64,000 bases of DNA from PALSA-1006 sp041660815 (GCA_041660815.1 JBAZVN010000002.1:194843-258842); one strand, 5' to 3'. Counted from the stretch's first letter, positions 1-8,753 are shown. The notes: generated by a model not told the origin, from the letters alone. A program made the numbers and translations.

Positions 1-130
1 GACCCTGTCATTCATTCCCAAACTGACCGGCATGTTTATTGTGCTGATTATTGCCGGACCGTGGATGATGGGGCTACTGCTGGATTACATGCAGCGCCTG
101 TTTTCCAGCATCCCCTGGATGGTTGGCTAA
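1..130 (+). CDS. fliQ: FliQ, flagellar export apparatus protein (3' end only)
   Basis: The last 42 codons and the stop of a frame that enters from the left edge. The residues read TLSFIPKLTGMF, then a hydrophobic segment, then AGPWMMGLLLDYM, which is the conserved C-terminal half of FliQ. FliQ is a small two-helix inner-membrane protein that forms the flagellar type III export gate with FliP and FliR. fliR follows on the same strand, as in standard fliPQR operons, but the usual tight junction is stretched to about 230 bp by a repeat-like insertion. Confidence 0.93.
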   Translation, partial: TLSFIPKLTGMFIVLIIAGPWMMGLLLDYMQRLFSSIPWMVG

Positions 131-304
131 CAATTTAATTTTCGTCGCGATGCTGCGTTACGCATAAAAAAATTTATCCTCACCTATTACATATAGGCTT
201 CGTCAAATTTTTTTATGCGCGCCTTGCCTAGCTTATAACCAGCCACTTGCCAGCTTGCTGGCTTAGTGGATTGGCTAGTTGTTTTACCGGAAAATTAAAT
301 TGTT
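129..304. repeat. Degenerate copy of the 140-bp palindromic element, fliQ-fliR gap
   Basis: The fliQ-fliR gap is bounded by a perfect 15-bp inverted repeat, aacaatttaattttc at 129-143 and its complement at 290-304. Within it, cgcgccttgcctagctt (217-233) and gatgctgcgttacgc (149-163) match, in reverse complement, the internal motifs of the copies at 21518 and 34941 (aggcaaggcgcg and gcaacgcagc). An internal stem pairs aaaaaaattt with aaatttttttat. The right-hand terminal GGGC/GCCC sequence of the other copies is not recognisable, so this copy is partial or rearranged. Confidence 0.6.
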
Positions 305-362
305 AGATTTTCCAAATTTCACTATCAATAGAAACTAACGGCTTACTCGTAACTATTTACTC

Positions 363-1151
363 ATGATTAGTGTTACCAGCGCCCAACTCACCGCTTGGAT
401 TGCCGCGTTTATTTACCCGCTGGCACGCATTTTGGCGCTCATCGCTACCGCGCCGATTCTGGGCAATAAACAAATCCCCATCCGCATTAAAATTGCGCTG
501 GCCATGCTGATGACCTTCATCATTGCGCCCAATATCACTATTCCCGAAGGACTTGATCCAGCCAGCGCGCAAGGCCAACTGATGCTCATTCAGCAAATTT
601 TAGCGGGTCTGGCCATGGGCTTTACCATGCGACTGATTTTTACCGCAGTTGAGATGGCGGGTGATCTGGCGGGGATGCAAATGGGCTTGGGATTTGCCAG
701 TTTTTATGATCCGGTCAATGCTTCTTATACGCCGGTTATTGCGCAATTCCTCGGGGTCATCGCCGCACTGGCCTTCCTTGCCATGAACGGCCATCTTTTC
801 ATGCTGGCTGCTTTGTCGGACAGTTTTCAGGCTTTTCCAATCACTGCGGCATTACCCTCGGCAGTCGCATTTCGCACTTTGGTGGAATGGGGCTCCACCA
901 TTTTTAACCATGCCCTGCAGCTTTCCATGCCCTTGATTGGAACCTTGTTAATTACCAATATTGCTTTGGGGATTTTGACGCGCAGCGCACCGCAACTGAA
1001 TATTTTTGCGATCGGTTTTCCAATTACGTTAACGGTCGGCATAGGTGCGCTGGCGTTAACCTTGCCTTATTTGGCGCCCATGCTCGAGCATATCGTCAAT
1101 GATGGGTTGGAAACGATGCAACGTATTGCCACCCAAATGGGGCGAAAATGA
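363..1151 (+). CDS. fliR: FliR, flagellar biosynthetic protein
   Basis: A 262-residue, strongly hydrophobic protein with about six membrane segments, the normal length for FliR. The N-terminus (TSAQLTAWIAAFIYPLARI), the conserved IPIRIKIALA loop and the GLGFASFYDP stretch near residue 108 are FliR landmarks. FliR joins FliP and FliQ in the export gate through which flagellar rod, hook and filament subunits pass. It is the last flagellar gene here, since the next gene is mutY. The start follows the stop of fliQ by about 230 bp, so either the transcript reads through the repeat or fliR has its own promoter. Confidence 0.95.
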   Translation: MISVTSAQLTAWIAAFIYPLARILALIATAPILGNKQIPIRIKIALAMLMTFIIAPNITIPEGLDPASAQGQLMLIQQILAGLAMGFTMRLIFTAVEMAGDLAGMQMGLGFASFYDPVNASYTPVIAQFLGVIAALAFLAMNGHLFMLAALSDSFQAFPITAALPSAVAFRTLVEWGSTIFNHALQLSMPLIGTLLITNIALGILTRSAPQLNIFAIGFPITLTVGIGALALTLPYLAPMLEHIVNDGLETMQRIATQMGRK

Positions 1152-1176
1152 TCCGTCACATTTTCATCGCTTTTTC

Positions 1177-2241
1177 ATGCCAAAAACTACAGTAGTACCC
1201 GCAGATTTCTCATCCCGTTTAATAAGCTGGCAACTCGTCCACGGTCGGCACGGCTTGCCCTGGCAGGGGGCGGACGCCTATCAAATCTGGTTATCCGAAA
1301 TCATGCTGCAGCAAACGCAAGTGACAACTGTTATTCCTTATTTTCTGCATTTTATTGAGGTTTTTCCCAATATTGCCAAGCTTGCCGCTGCGACGCAGGA
1401 AGAAGTGCTGGCCAATTGGAGCGGACTGGGTTACTACGCGCGTGGACGCAATCTGCACCGTGCCGCACAAATTATGGTGGAAAAATTTCACGGTGAATTT
1501 CCGCGTAATGTTGAGCAAATTTTAGCGCTTCCCGGTGTCGGACGCTCTACTGCGGCGGCGATTTGCGCGCTGGCGTTTCAAGAGCGCCGAGCAATTTTAG
1601 ACGGCAATGTTAAACGGGTATTGGCGCGTTATTGTGGGATTGCGGGTTGGGCCGGGAATAAGAAAATCGAAGAGCAGCTTTGGCAACAGGCGGAAGCATT
1701 ATTGCCTGCCCGTGAAGTGGCCACCTACACTCAGGCACTCATGGATATGGGAGCTTCCGTGTGCACGCGCAGTCGGCCAAAATGCGCACTTTGCCCGGTG
1801 CAAAATGATTGTGTTGCCCTGCTGACCGAGTGCACCGCCAAACTTCCCACGCCGCGCCCGCGCAAAATTGTTCCGGAAAAGCACGCTAGTTTTTTACTGC
1901 TTCTGCACGGCAACGAGATTCTGTTGGAAAAACGTCCCGGAAGCGGCATTTGGGGGGGGTTATGGTGTTTGCCGCAATTTGATAATGAGCAGGAGGCGAT
2001 AAGGTGGTTGCAAAGTGACGGGTATCGCCCCGATCAATCCATCCTACCGGCGTTGCCGCCTTTCACCCATATTTTCACGCACTTCAAATTGCATATCATG
2101 CCGCTGCTGTTTCGCTTAACGCATAAACCTCCACAAATACAACAGTCAAATAGCGCTTGGTTTGGAGTAGAGGAAGCATTGCAAGCCGGTATTCCCACTC
2201 CCGTACGCAAACTGCTTAAGCAACTTTCGAATACAGCGTAA
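1177..2241 (+). CDS. mutY: MutY, A/G-specific adenine DNA glycosylase
   Basis: Removes adenine mispaired with 8-oxoguanine in base excision repair. The N-terminal HhH-GPD domain carries the catalytic Glu in LSEIMLQQTQV, the hairpin LPGVGRSTAAA and the catalytic Asp in LDGNVKRVLAR. It is followed by a [4Fe-4S] ligand set C-x6-C-x2-C-x5-C near residue 200. The C-terminal third is the NUDIX-like domain that recognises 8-oxoG (EKRPGSGIWGGLWCLP). I chose the ATG at 1177 (354 residues) over one at 1099, which would add 26 unrelated residues and overlap the end of fliR. mutM, the partner enzyme of the GO system, lies in the same window at 34 kb. Confidence 0.95.
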   Translation: MPKTTVVPADFSSRLISWQLVHGRHGLPWQGADAYQIWLSEIMLQQTQVTTVIPYFLHFIEVFPNIAKLAAATQEEVLANWSGLGYYARGRNLHRAAQIMVEKFHGEFPRNVEQILALPGVGRSTAAAICALAFQERRAILDGNVKRVLARYCGIAGWAGNKKIEEQLWQQAEALLPAREVATYTQALMDMGASVCTRSRPKCALCPVQNDCVALLTECTAKLPTPRPRKIVPEKHASFLLLLHGNEILLEKRPGSGIWGGLWCLPQFDNEQEAIRWLQSDGYRPDQSILPALPPFTHIFTHFKLHIMPLLFRLTHKPPQIQQSNSAWFGVEEALQAGIPTPVRKLLKQLSNTA

Positions 2242-2248
2242 TTTAGTT

Positions 2249-2854
2249 TTAGGCTTTTTCTCCCCACGGTTTAATCAGCGATTGCGTCACCCCCAAGTGG
2301 TCCAATATTCGCGCCACCACAAAATCCACCATATCTTGTACGCTTTGCGGATGATGATAAAACCCCGGATTGGGCGGCATAATGACCGCACCCGCATGGG
2401 AAAGTTTGAGCATATTTTCCAAGTGAATTGCCGAGAACGGCATCTCGCGCGGTGCCAAAATCAGCGTGCGTTTTTCCTTGAGCATCACATCGGCGGCGCG
2501 TGCAATGAGATCGTCACCGATGCCGGCCGCGATTTTGCCCAGAGTAGCCATGGTGCATGGACAGATCACCATGGCATCGCCGGGGTTAGAACCGGAAGCC
2601 ATAGGCGCATACCAATCCTGAATGCCGAATACTTTCAGTTCCCCGCTAAATTTTCCGAAATGTTCTGCAAACATTTGCTGAGCGTCCTGTGGACGATTGG
2701 GCAAGGTGAAATCCAGCTCCTGCTTGGCGACAATCTGCGCGGCTTGCGTATACACAAGATGCACGCGCTGTTCGCTTTGCAGCAGGCATTCGAGCAAACG
2801 TATGCCGTAGGGTAGGCCGGAAGCACCGGTAAAGGCGAGAGTGATTGTTTTCAT
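2249..2854 (-). CDS. ubiX: UbiX, flavin prenyltransferase
   Basis: Makes prenylated FMN, the cofactor of UbiD decarboxylase in ubiquinone synthesis. The 201-residue protein opens with ITLAFTGASGLPYGIRLLE, the FMN-binding start of the UbiX/Pad family, and holds the conserved MASGSNPGDAMVICPCTMATLG block and the LAPREMPF motif. I placed the start at the ATG at 2854; an upstream ATG would add 26 Arg-rich residues that do not fit the family. It is convergent with mutY, only 7 bp from stop to stop, and downstream of the Gx transporter on the same strand. Confidence 0.95.
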   Translation of the reverse strand: MKTITLAFTGASGLPYGIRLLECLLQSEQRVHLVYTQAAQIVAKQELDFTLPNRPQDAQQMFAEHFGKFSGELKVFGIQDWYAPMASGSNPGDAMVICPCTMATLGKIAAGIGDDLIARAADVMLKEKRTLILAPREMPFSAIHLENMLKLSHAGAVIMPPNPGFYHHPQSVQDMVDFVVARILDHLGVTQSLIKPWGEKA

Positions 2855-2882
2855 AGGTATTTTAGGTTGAATCTGTGCGAAT

Positions 2883-3473
2883 CTACGTAATCGGCGGACA
2901 ATCGGCATTAGACGCGATAAACCGCGCTGCAATTATTCCGTTTATCGTACCAAATACCAAGGCAGCAGCGGCAAAAATAGGCAGTAAATAAGCAATGCCG
3001 CTGTGCGGAATAAGCCAAAGATAGACCACCAGCATTTGTCCGGCAATATGGGCAAAGGCAGCAAGGATGCTGTGGGTAACGCAGCCAAACCAGCGCTGCG
3101 GCAAGTGTCTGCTCGCGGCCAGGACGAGCAGGCTTAATAGCGCACCCACTAGGCTTAAGAAAAATCCGGGCGCTAAAAAACTGCCCATTAATAAACTTCC
3201 GGCCACCACGCGCAACAGTGAAACCCAAGCCGCTGCGCGCCAGCCATAACGTGCCAGCACGATAAGCACCACAATGTTTGCAAGTCCGGGTTTAACGCCG
3301 GGTAAGGGCGAGGGAATCGCAGCTTCCAGTACGGTCAGGCCAAGCGCAACAGCAGCCATACGCGCGATGTGATGATCTTCTGCACTGGCACTAAGTAGGA
3401 TCGAAGCTGGGGGTTTTCCGTCCCCCGCCCCCCGTCCCCCGTCCCCGCCAAATTTAGTAGTTAAGGCTGTCAT
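2883..3473 (-). CDS. Gx transporter family membrane protein (Hpre_diP_synt_I-like)
   Basis: About 196 residues with four to five membrane segments. The run AEDHHIARMAAVALGLTVLE followed by IPSPLPGVKPGLANIVVLI is the hallmark of the family once annotated as heptaprenyl diphosphate synthase component I and now as Gx transporter, related to ECF-type small-molecule permeases. Its substrate is unknown. It sits directly behind a NusG-domain-II gene, a pairing common in betaproteobacteria. The first 20 or so residues come from a G-rich repeat tract and read as Gly/Asp/Arg, which is not family-like, although the frame has no better start after it. The start overlaps the end of the upstream gene by about 20 bp. 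Confidence 0.8.
   Translation of the reverse strand: MTALTTKFGGDGGRGAGDGKPPASILLSASAEDHHIARMAAVALGLTVLEAAIPSPLPGVKPGLANIVVLIVLARYGWRAAAWVSLLRVVAGSLLMGSFLAPGFFLSLVGALLSLLVLAASRHLPQRWFGCVTHSILAAFAHIAGQMLVVYLWLIPHSGIAYLLPIFAAAALVFGTINGIIAARFIASNADCPPIT
3422..3448 (-). repeat. G-rich tandem tract, possible G-quadruplex
   Basis: On the minus strand the tract contains four G-runs of 4, 5, 6 and 5 bases separated by AC, AC and C. This meets the usual G-quadruplex pattern and resembles a short tandem repeat of GGGGACG. It lies inside the N-terminal codons of the Gx transporter, immediately after the stop of the preceding gene. Confidence 0.7.
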
Positions 3474-3828
3474 ATTTTTTTGGACCGCCGGTTAATTCGA
3501 TACTCACTTGATTAGGCAGGCAAATTGCGATTTCACCGGCATTTTTCAACCATCCCTGACGTACGCAATATTGACGCGGACTGGGATCCGAGGTGATGCG
3601 TGCTTGATGATTTTGAATGCTGATAATGCTGCTGCCGAGCGGACCAGGAACACTAATCTCGGCATTTTCCAAAAGGGAAACTTCGCGAAAGATTTTGCCG
3701 CCACTGCGGATGATGGCCTTATCCGCAGTGGCGCCCGACCATAGCGCCATAGCCAACCAAACGACACTGATTAAGCCGGCCAGGACGGTAAAATAATCGC
3801 CGACTTTCAATGGATAAAGCACAAACAC
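3454..3828 (-). CDS. NusG domain II-containing protein
   Basis: A 124-residue protein with one N-terminal membrane helix (about residues 10-31, DYFTVLAGLISVVWLAMALW) and an extracytoplasmic beta-rich domain ending in RQYCVRQGWLKNAGEIAICLPN, the conserved signature of stand-alone NusG domain II proteins. The family often neighbours Gx transporters and ApbE-type flavin transferases, which hints at a role in envelope redox or flavin metabolism, but the function is not established. It follows rapZ by 3 bp and overlaps the Gx transporter, so the three are probably cotranscribed. Confidence 0.8.
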   Translation of the reverse strand: MFVLYPLKVGDYFTVLAGLISVVWLAMALWSGATADKAIIRSGGKIFREVSLLENAEISVPGPLGSSIISIQNHQARITSDPSPRQYCVRQGWLKNAGEIAICLPNQVSIELTGGPKKYDSLNY

Positions 3829-3831
3829 GGT

Positions 3832-4677
3832 TTAAGTGTGTTGTGAAAGTTCGCGATGCCGTACGATAATTTGCTGTTCGGCTTGAAAATGTTTAGCCAG
3901 CTTTTCGACCAGATAAACTGAACGATGTTGTCCGCCGGTACAGCCGATTGCCACAGTGAGATAGTTTCGATTGTCGGCGATGTAACAGGGTAGCCAATGG
4001 GCAATAAAAGTACGGATATCGAGGCACATTTTCTCAACGCGTTCAATATTTTCGAGGAACTCAATCACCGCTTCATCCTGTCCGGTAAGCGGACGCAGCT
4101 TTTCGTTATAGTGCGGATTGGGTAAACAACGCACATCAAATACCAAATCGGAATCCAACGGTATGCCATATTTGAAACCGAAAGATTGGAACAGCAGCGT
4201 CAATTTGGAACGATCAACCTGTACAAAATCTTTTACCCAAAAACGCAGGGTATTGGCACTGATGTCACTGGTGTCAATGCGATGACCTATGCTGCCAATT
4301 TCCGTGAGAAATTCCCGTTCGCGTTGTACACATTCGGGCAAGGTCATTTTGTCATCACTCAGCGGGTGGCGGCGGCGAGTTTCAGAAAAGCGTTTTACCA
4401 GCGTGTCGGTTTGGGCGTCTAAAAACAGCAAGTGAACATCCACTCCGTTCTGTTTGAGCTGATCGATGTAGTGCGGCAATTCGTGCATGCTGATACCGCT
4501 GCGGGCATCAATACTCACCGCACACAAGTTGTGCCCGGATTCTTGCAGATTAGCGATCAGCGCGGGAAGCAATTGCACCGGAAGATTGTCCACGCAATAG
4601 TAATCACTATCTTCCAGCACTTTGAGCGCCACACTTTTGCCGGAACCGGAAAGTCCGCTGATGAGGAATAGCTTCAC
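3832..4677 (-). CDS. rapZ: RapZ, RNase adapter / nucleotide-binding protein
   Basis: Walker A GLSGSGKS at residues 8-15, the DNLPVQLLPAL stretch and the C-terminal signature GCTGGQHRSV identify the RapZ/YvcJ family at normal length (281 residues). In E. coli RapZ delivers the sRNA GlmZ to RNase E and so controls glucosamine-6-phosphate synthase; in other bacteria it is known only as an ATP/GTPase. Here it overlaps hprK by 4 bp in the rpoN-associated cluster, the standard placement, which ties it to the nitrogen-PTS group. Confidence 0.95.
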   Translation of the reverse strand: MKLFLISGLSGSGKSVALKVLEDSDYYCVDNLPVQLLPALIANLQESGHNLCAVSIDARSGISMHELPHYIDQLKQNGVDVHLLFLDAQTDTLVKRFSETRRRHPLSDDKMTLPECVQREREFLTEIGSIGHRIDTSDISANTLRFWVKDFVQVDRSKLTLLFQSFGFKYGIPLDSDLVFDVRCLPNPHYNEKLRPLTGQDEAVIEFLENIERVEKMCLDIRTFIAHWLPCYIADNRNYLTVAIGCTGGQHRSVYLVEKLAKHFQAEQQIIVRHRELSQHT

Positions 4678-5615
4678 AGCTGTTCCGACATCTGCCGATC
4701 ATGGCGCGCAATAAATTCCTGCATGGTGTCAATGCCGCGCATCTGTAATACAAAGTTTCGCGCCGCTGCTTCTACCAGTACAGCCAGATTACGTCCCGCC
4801 ATCACCGGAATACTGACGGTGCTGATTTGCACCCCCAGAATTTCCTGAAAGCTGGCATTAAATGGCAGGCGTTCCATTTTGGATAAATCACCATTGGTGG
4901 GGCGCTGCAAATGTACAATCAGTTTTAAACTCTTTTTCCGGCGTACCGCAGTTTCGCCGAACATGGTGCGAATATTTAACACGCCCAAACCGCGCACCTC
5001 AAGAAAGTCGCGCAATAATTCCGGGCAGCGACCTTCCAGTGTTTCCGGTGAAATTCGATAAAGTTCAGTGACATCATCGGCAACCAAGCCGTTACCGCGG
5101 GTAATCAATTCCAAAGCCAGCTCGCTTTTTCCCACGCCGCTGTCACCGGTAATCATTACGCCCACGCCCAATACATCGAGAAACACCCCGTGCCGGGTGG
5201 TCGACTCTGCTAATTCTTTGACAATGTAATGCCGCACCATCCACATCAAATGCACGCTACTCTGCGGAGAGCGGAATAATGGGGTACTGGTTTGGTTTGC
5301 GTAAGCAATGAGTTCGGGTGGAACCTCTTCTACACCGGCTAAAATAAAGCACATTGAGCCGGAGGTTCGCAGTTGCGCAAAGGCTTCGCCCAAGGCGGCA
5401 GGATCAAGATTGCGCAAATAGTCCAGCTCGGTGTTGCTGATAACTTGCACCCAATTGGGGTGAATAATATTCAGGTGGCCAATCAGGCCCATATCGGAGG
5501 CGTTAACGATGTCGCTATCCAATACGCGATCAGCGCCGTCACTGCCCGCCACCCAAACTAAATCAAGGCGTTCTTGCTTGTCTTGAAACAGCTTTTGAAT
5601 ATTGACCTGAGCCAT
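4674..5615 (-). CDS. hprK: HprK, HPr kinase/phosphorylase
   Basis: A 313-residue bifunctional enzyme that phosphorylates and dephosphorylates a serine of HPr. The P-loop GDSGVGKSELALEL lies near residue 155 and the family signature EVRGLGVLNIR near residue 205. In proteobacteria that lack sugar PTS permeases it acts with EIIA-Ntr in a regulatory phosphorelay. It starts 3 bp after ptsN and overlaps rapZ, so translational coupling is likely. No HPr gene is visible in this window. Confidence 0.95.
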   Translation of the reverse strand: MAQVNIQKLFQDKQERLDLVWVAGSDGADRVLDSDIVNASDMGLIGHLNIIHPNWVQVISNTELDYLRNLDPAALGEAFAQLRTSGSMCFILAGVEEVPPELIAYANQTSTPLFRSPQSSVHLMWMVRHYIVKELAESTTRHGVFLDVLGVGVMITGDSGVGKSELALELITRGNGLVADDVTELYRISPETLEGRCPELLRDFLEVRGLGVLNIRTMFGETAVRRKKSLKLIVHLQRPTNGDLSKMERLPFNASFQEILGVQISTVSIPVMAGRNLAVLVEAAARNFVLQMRGIDTMQEFIARHDRQMSEQL

Positions 5616-5618
5616 TAT

Positions 5619-6074
5619 TTAAGCTCTCCACTCCGAGAACATTTTATGAATGTCGGCGGGATCATTGCTGGCAATTAAACGTTCGCGAAAGGCGGTATTG
5701 CTAAACATTTGCGCCAACTCGCCCAGTAGTTGCAAATGTAAATCCGTTGCGCGCTCGGGTACCAACAGAACAAAAATTAAATTTACAGGCAAGCCATCCG
5801 GGGCATCGAAAGGAATAGGATTCTCGGTTTTAATAAAAGCGGCAACCGCATCGCGCAGATTTTTTATACGTCCATGCGGAATTGCCACGCCCTGGCCAAG
5901 GCCGGTTGAGCCGAGCTTTTCCCGGGCAAAGAGACTGTCGAATACTTGGCTGCGCGACAGTTTTTGGGAGTTTTCAAACAGCAGGCCCACACGTTCGAAT
6001 ACACGTTTTTTACTGGCAGACTCTGCATCCAGTAATATGTTTTCCAACGGAAGAATTTTGCTAATCAGGCTCAT
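5619..6074 (-). CDS. ptsN: PtsN, nitrogen-PTS EIIA component
   Basis: A 151-residue PTS EIIA type-2 domain. The phosphorylated histidine is in GVAIPHGRIKNL, and GLPVNLIFVLLVPERATDLHLQLL is the family core. PtsN takes phosphate from NPr and regulates potassium, nitrogen and stress functions by protein contact. I chose the ATG at 6074 (MSLISKILPLENILLD), the typical N-terminus; an upstream ATG would add 14 residues. The gene lies between hpf and hprK. Confidence 0.93.
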   Translation of the reverse strand: MSLISKILPLENILLDAESASKKRVFERVGLLFENSQKLSRSQVFDSLFAREKLGSTGLGQGVAIPHGRIKNLRDAVAAFIKTENPIPFDAPDGLPVNLIFVLLVPERATDLHLQLLGELAQMFSNTAFRERLIASNDPADIHKMFSEWRA

Positions 6075-6246
6075 CTTTTTTGGCACCAAAACTAAAAAAT
6101 TGGGGCGATTATGCATCGCCCCGGTAATTAATCGGTCAAACTAGTTTAGTCTCGCGCGAATAAATTTAACGCTTAATAAACAATATGTTGCGCGCAGCGC
6201 GGGCGTAAAATCCATCGCCGGATGTCTGCGGCTAAATAGCTTGAAA

Positions 6247-6570
6247 TTATTCGACAACTGCATGCTTGCCGGTACTGTCATGACGTCGTGCATTATTTTT
6301 TTCTTTATGCTTGAGTACCTGACGATCCAACGATTCGATCAGGGCATCAATCGCCACATACAAATTGCTGTCCGAAGTTTCGGCAACAATTGTTTTACCG
6401 CTCAGATGCAAGCTTGCTTCAGCCTTTTGTTCAAGCTTATCCACGGACAGGATAACGTTTACATCAATCACGTTGTCAAAATGACGTTTCACTTTGTCTA
6501 GTTTCGAAGTGACATGTTCACGGATTGCTGGGGTAATTTCAAGATGACGTCCGGTGAGGTTGAGGTTCAT
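6247..6570 (-). CDS. hpf: HPF, ribosome hibernation promoting factor (short form)
   Basis: A 107-residue member of the YfiA/HPF family, starting MNLNLTGRHLEITPAIREHV and carrying the DKVKRHFDNVIDVNVIL stretch. The short form binds the 30S decoding region and helps form inactive 100S ribosomes in stationary phase. It follows rpoN by 17 bp, the usual arrangement in proteobacteria. A 170-bp gap separates it from ptsN, in which I see no gene. Confidence 0.95.
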   Translation of the reverse strand: MNLNLTGRHLEITPAIREHVTSKLDKVKRHFDNVIDVNVILSVDKLEQKAEASLHLSGKTIVAETSDSNLYVAIDALIESLDRQVLKHKEKNNARRHDSTGKHAVVE

Positions 6571-6587
6571 GGCCTGCTCCTTTATGG

Positions 6588-8003
6588 TTAGAGGGATTTA
6601 CGAAGATTCACCGGGAGAATATTTAACAACTCCCGGTATTTTGCCACGGTACGCCGGGCAACCAATATGCCCTGCTGTGCCAGGATTTCAGACATGCGAC
6701 TGTCGGTGAGGGGATGACTGGTGTCCTCTTCACTGACCAGTTGCTTGATTAATGCGCGAATGGCGGTGGAAGAACACGCGCCGCCCGCCTCGGTAGACAG
6801 TCCGCTACCGAAAAAATATTTAAGTTCATAAATGCCGCGCGGTGTAAGCATAAATTTTTGTGTGGTGACGCGCGAAATAGTGGATTCATGTAATTCAAGC
6901 TGATCGGCAATTTCCCGCAACACCAGCGGGCGCATGCCGATGTCACCGTGTTCAAAAAACTGGCGCTGCCGTTCAACAATCGCCTGTGACACACGTAGAA
7001 TTGTATCAAAACGCTGCTGTAAATTCTTGATAAACCAGCGTGCCTCCTGTAACTGACCGGCCATTTGTTGCGAACTTTGCTCATCGCGGCGCTGCATAAT
7101 GTTTGCATAAATTTGATTGATGCGCAGGCGAGGCATGGCTTCATGGTTAAGCCGAGCTTTCCAGGTGTTGCCCTCGCGCGTCACCAGTACATCGGGAACG
7201 ACATAACCGGCCGCACGCTGTTCATAGCGGTTGCCCGGCTTTGGCTGCAGATGCAAAATCAGCTCTTGTGCGCAGCGCAACGCTGCATCGTCACAGTGTA
7301 ATAATTTTTTTAATTTACTGAAATCATGGTTGCCCAATAGCGGCAAATGCAGGGTGACAATACTTAATGCCAAATCGCGTCCCGGAACATCTTCGGGAAG
7401 TGCCTGTAGTTGTAACGCCAGACATTCACTCAGGTTGCGCGCTCCGATACCCGGTTCGTCGAGATGTTGCAACTGCACAAGTGCTGTTTCAATATCATCC
7501 TGTGTAATATCCAATTCGGCTGGCAACATGGCCAGAATTTCATCCAGCGGTTGCGACAGGTAACCATTGTCATCCAGCGCATCTATTAGCAGGCAAATTA
7601 ATTGTTTATCCCGAGAGTCCAGCTGACTTAAATTTACCTGCCAGATTAAATGTTCGCGCAAATTGGGTCGTTCTGCCGCCACTTCAGAATATCCGTCATC
7701 TTCATCATCCGAAATGCCCGAAGCGGTAAAAGTGGGCTCAGCCCAGTCTTTTTCCGAGGAATGAGTGTCGTTGTCTTCGCCGGTTTTGGTTTCGGTTGTG
7801 GCGCTGGCGGCGGGGGCATCACCGTGTGCATAAGGCTGAAAAACATCCTCTTCCTCGCGTTCCAAAAATGGGTTTTCATCGAGTAGGCGGGCAGTTTCCT
7901 GATTAATTTCCAATGTGGAAAGCTGTAATAGTTTGATAGCCTGCTGCAACTGGGGCGTAAGCGTCAGTTGTTGGGATTGTCTAAGTTGAAGTGCTGCTTT
8001 CAT
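6588..8003 (-). CDS. rpoN: RpoN, RNA polymerase sigma-54 factor
   Basis: A 471-residue sigma-54. The Gln/Leu-rich activator-interaction region lies at residues 1-50 (QLTLTPQLQQAIKLLQLS), followed by an acidic linker (about 55-110), a core-binding region and the C-terminal RpoN box ARRTVAKYRE near residue 452. It drives promoters with -24/-12 elements, and one such element is visible upstream of torF at 14265-14280. PilR at 55.8 kb is a sigma-54 activator. The position between lptB and hpf is standard. Confidence 0.97.
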   Translation of the reverse strand: MKAALQLRQSQQLTLTPQLQQAIKLLQLSTLEINQETARLLDENPFLEREEEDVFQPYAHGDAPAASATTETKTGEDNDTHSSEKDWAEPTFTASGISDDEDDGYSEVAAERPNLREHLIWQVNLSQLDSRDKQLICLLIDALDDNGYLSQPLDEILAMLPAELDITQDDIETALVQLQHLDEPGIGARNLSECLALQLQALPEDVPGRDLALSIVTLHLPLLGNHDFSKLKKLLHCDDAALRCAQELILHLQPKPGNRYEQRAAGYVVPDVLVTREGNTWKARLNHEAMPRLRINQIYANIMQRRDEQSSQQMAGQLQEARWFIKNLQQRFDTILRVSQAIVERQRQFFEHGDIGMRPLVLREIADQLELHESTISRVTTQKFMLTPRGIYELKYFFGSGLSTEAGGACSSTAIRALIKQLVSEEDTSHPLTDSRMSEILAQQGILVARRTVAKYRELLNILPVNLRKSL

Positions 8004-8027
8004 TTTTACGCTTGAATGTGTCGGGCT

Positions 8028-8750
8028 TTATAGCTTGAAATTTTCGCCGAGATAGACTTTTCTCACGCCTTCATTATAGATGATTTCTTCGGGCTTGCCT
8101 TCCGCCATTACCGAGCCCGCGTTGATAATGTACGCGCGATCACAAATCCCCAATGTTTCCCGAACGTTATGGTCGGTGATTAAAACTCCGATGTCCCGCT
8201 CTTTAAGGAATTGAATGATTTTCTGAATATCCAGCACGGCAATGGGATCCACACCGGCAAAGGGTTCGTCCAATAATATAAAGCGCGGATTGGTTGCCAA
8301 AGCGCGTGCTATTTCCACGCGGCGACGTTCCCCACCGGATAAGCTGAGCGCCTGATTATTGCGGATATGCGAGATATGCAAATCATTTAATAGCGCTTCA
8401 AGTCTTTCATCTCGTTCTTCAGCCGAAAAATCTTGCAGTTCCAAGACCGCCATAATGTTTTCTGACACACTTAAACGGCGGAAAATAGATGCTTCCTGGG
8501 GTAAGTAACCCAAACCAAGTCGCGCACGCCGGTGAATAGGTAAGTGCGTAACATCCTGATTGTCAATTAAAATACTCCCTTCATCCGCGGCCACCAGGCC
8601 AACAATCATATAGAAGCTGGTGGTTTTCCCTGCCCCATTGGGGCCCAGTAGTCCCACCACTTCACCACTTCTAACCGACAATGAAACGTCATGCACCACG
8701 GTGCGCGAGCGGTAACTTTTTTTCAGGGTTTTGGTATGCAGTTCACTCAT
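8028..8750 (-). CDS. lptB: LptB, LPS export ABC transporter ATPase
   Basis: A 240-residue ABC ATPase with Walker A GPNGAGKTT near residue 37, signature LSGGERRRVEIARAL and Walker B RFILLDEPFAG. It powers extraction of LPS from the inner membrane by LptFG and its transfer across the Lpt bridge. It starts 3 bp after lptA in the kdsD-kdsC-lptC-lptA-lptB run. Confidence 0.96.
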   Translation of the reverse strand: MSELHTKTLKKSYRSRTVVHDVSLSVRSGEVVGLLGPNGAGKTTSFYMIVGLVAADEGSILIDNQDVTHLPIHRRARLGLGYLPQEASIFRRLSVSENIMAVLELQDFSAEERDERLEALLNDLHISHIRNNQALSLSGGERRRVEIARALATNPRFILLDEPFAGVDPIAVLDIQKIIQFLKERDIGVLITDHNVRETLGICDRAYIINAGSVMAEGKPEEIIYNEGVRKVYLGENFKL

Positions 8751-8753
8751 GAA

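Noticed and set aside
1099..1176. Upstream ATG that would lengthen mutY into fliR.
   Set aside because: The added residues are unlike MutY and lie inside the fliR coding sequence.
2282..2815. A 177-codon plus-strand frame opposite ubiX.
   Set aside because: Antisense to ubiX; His/Arg-rich with no family likeness.
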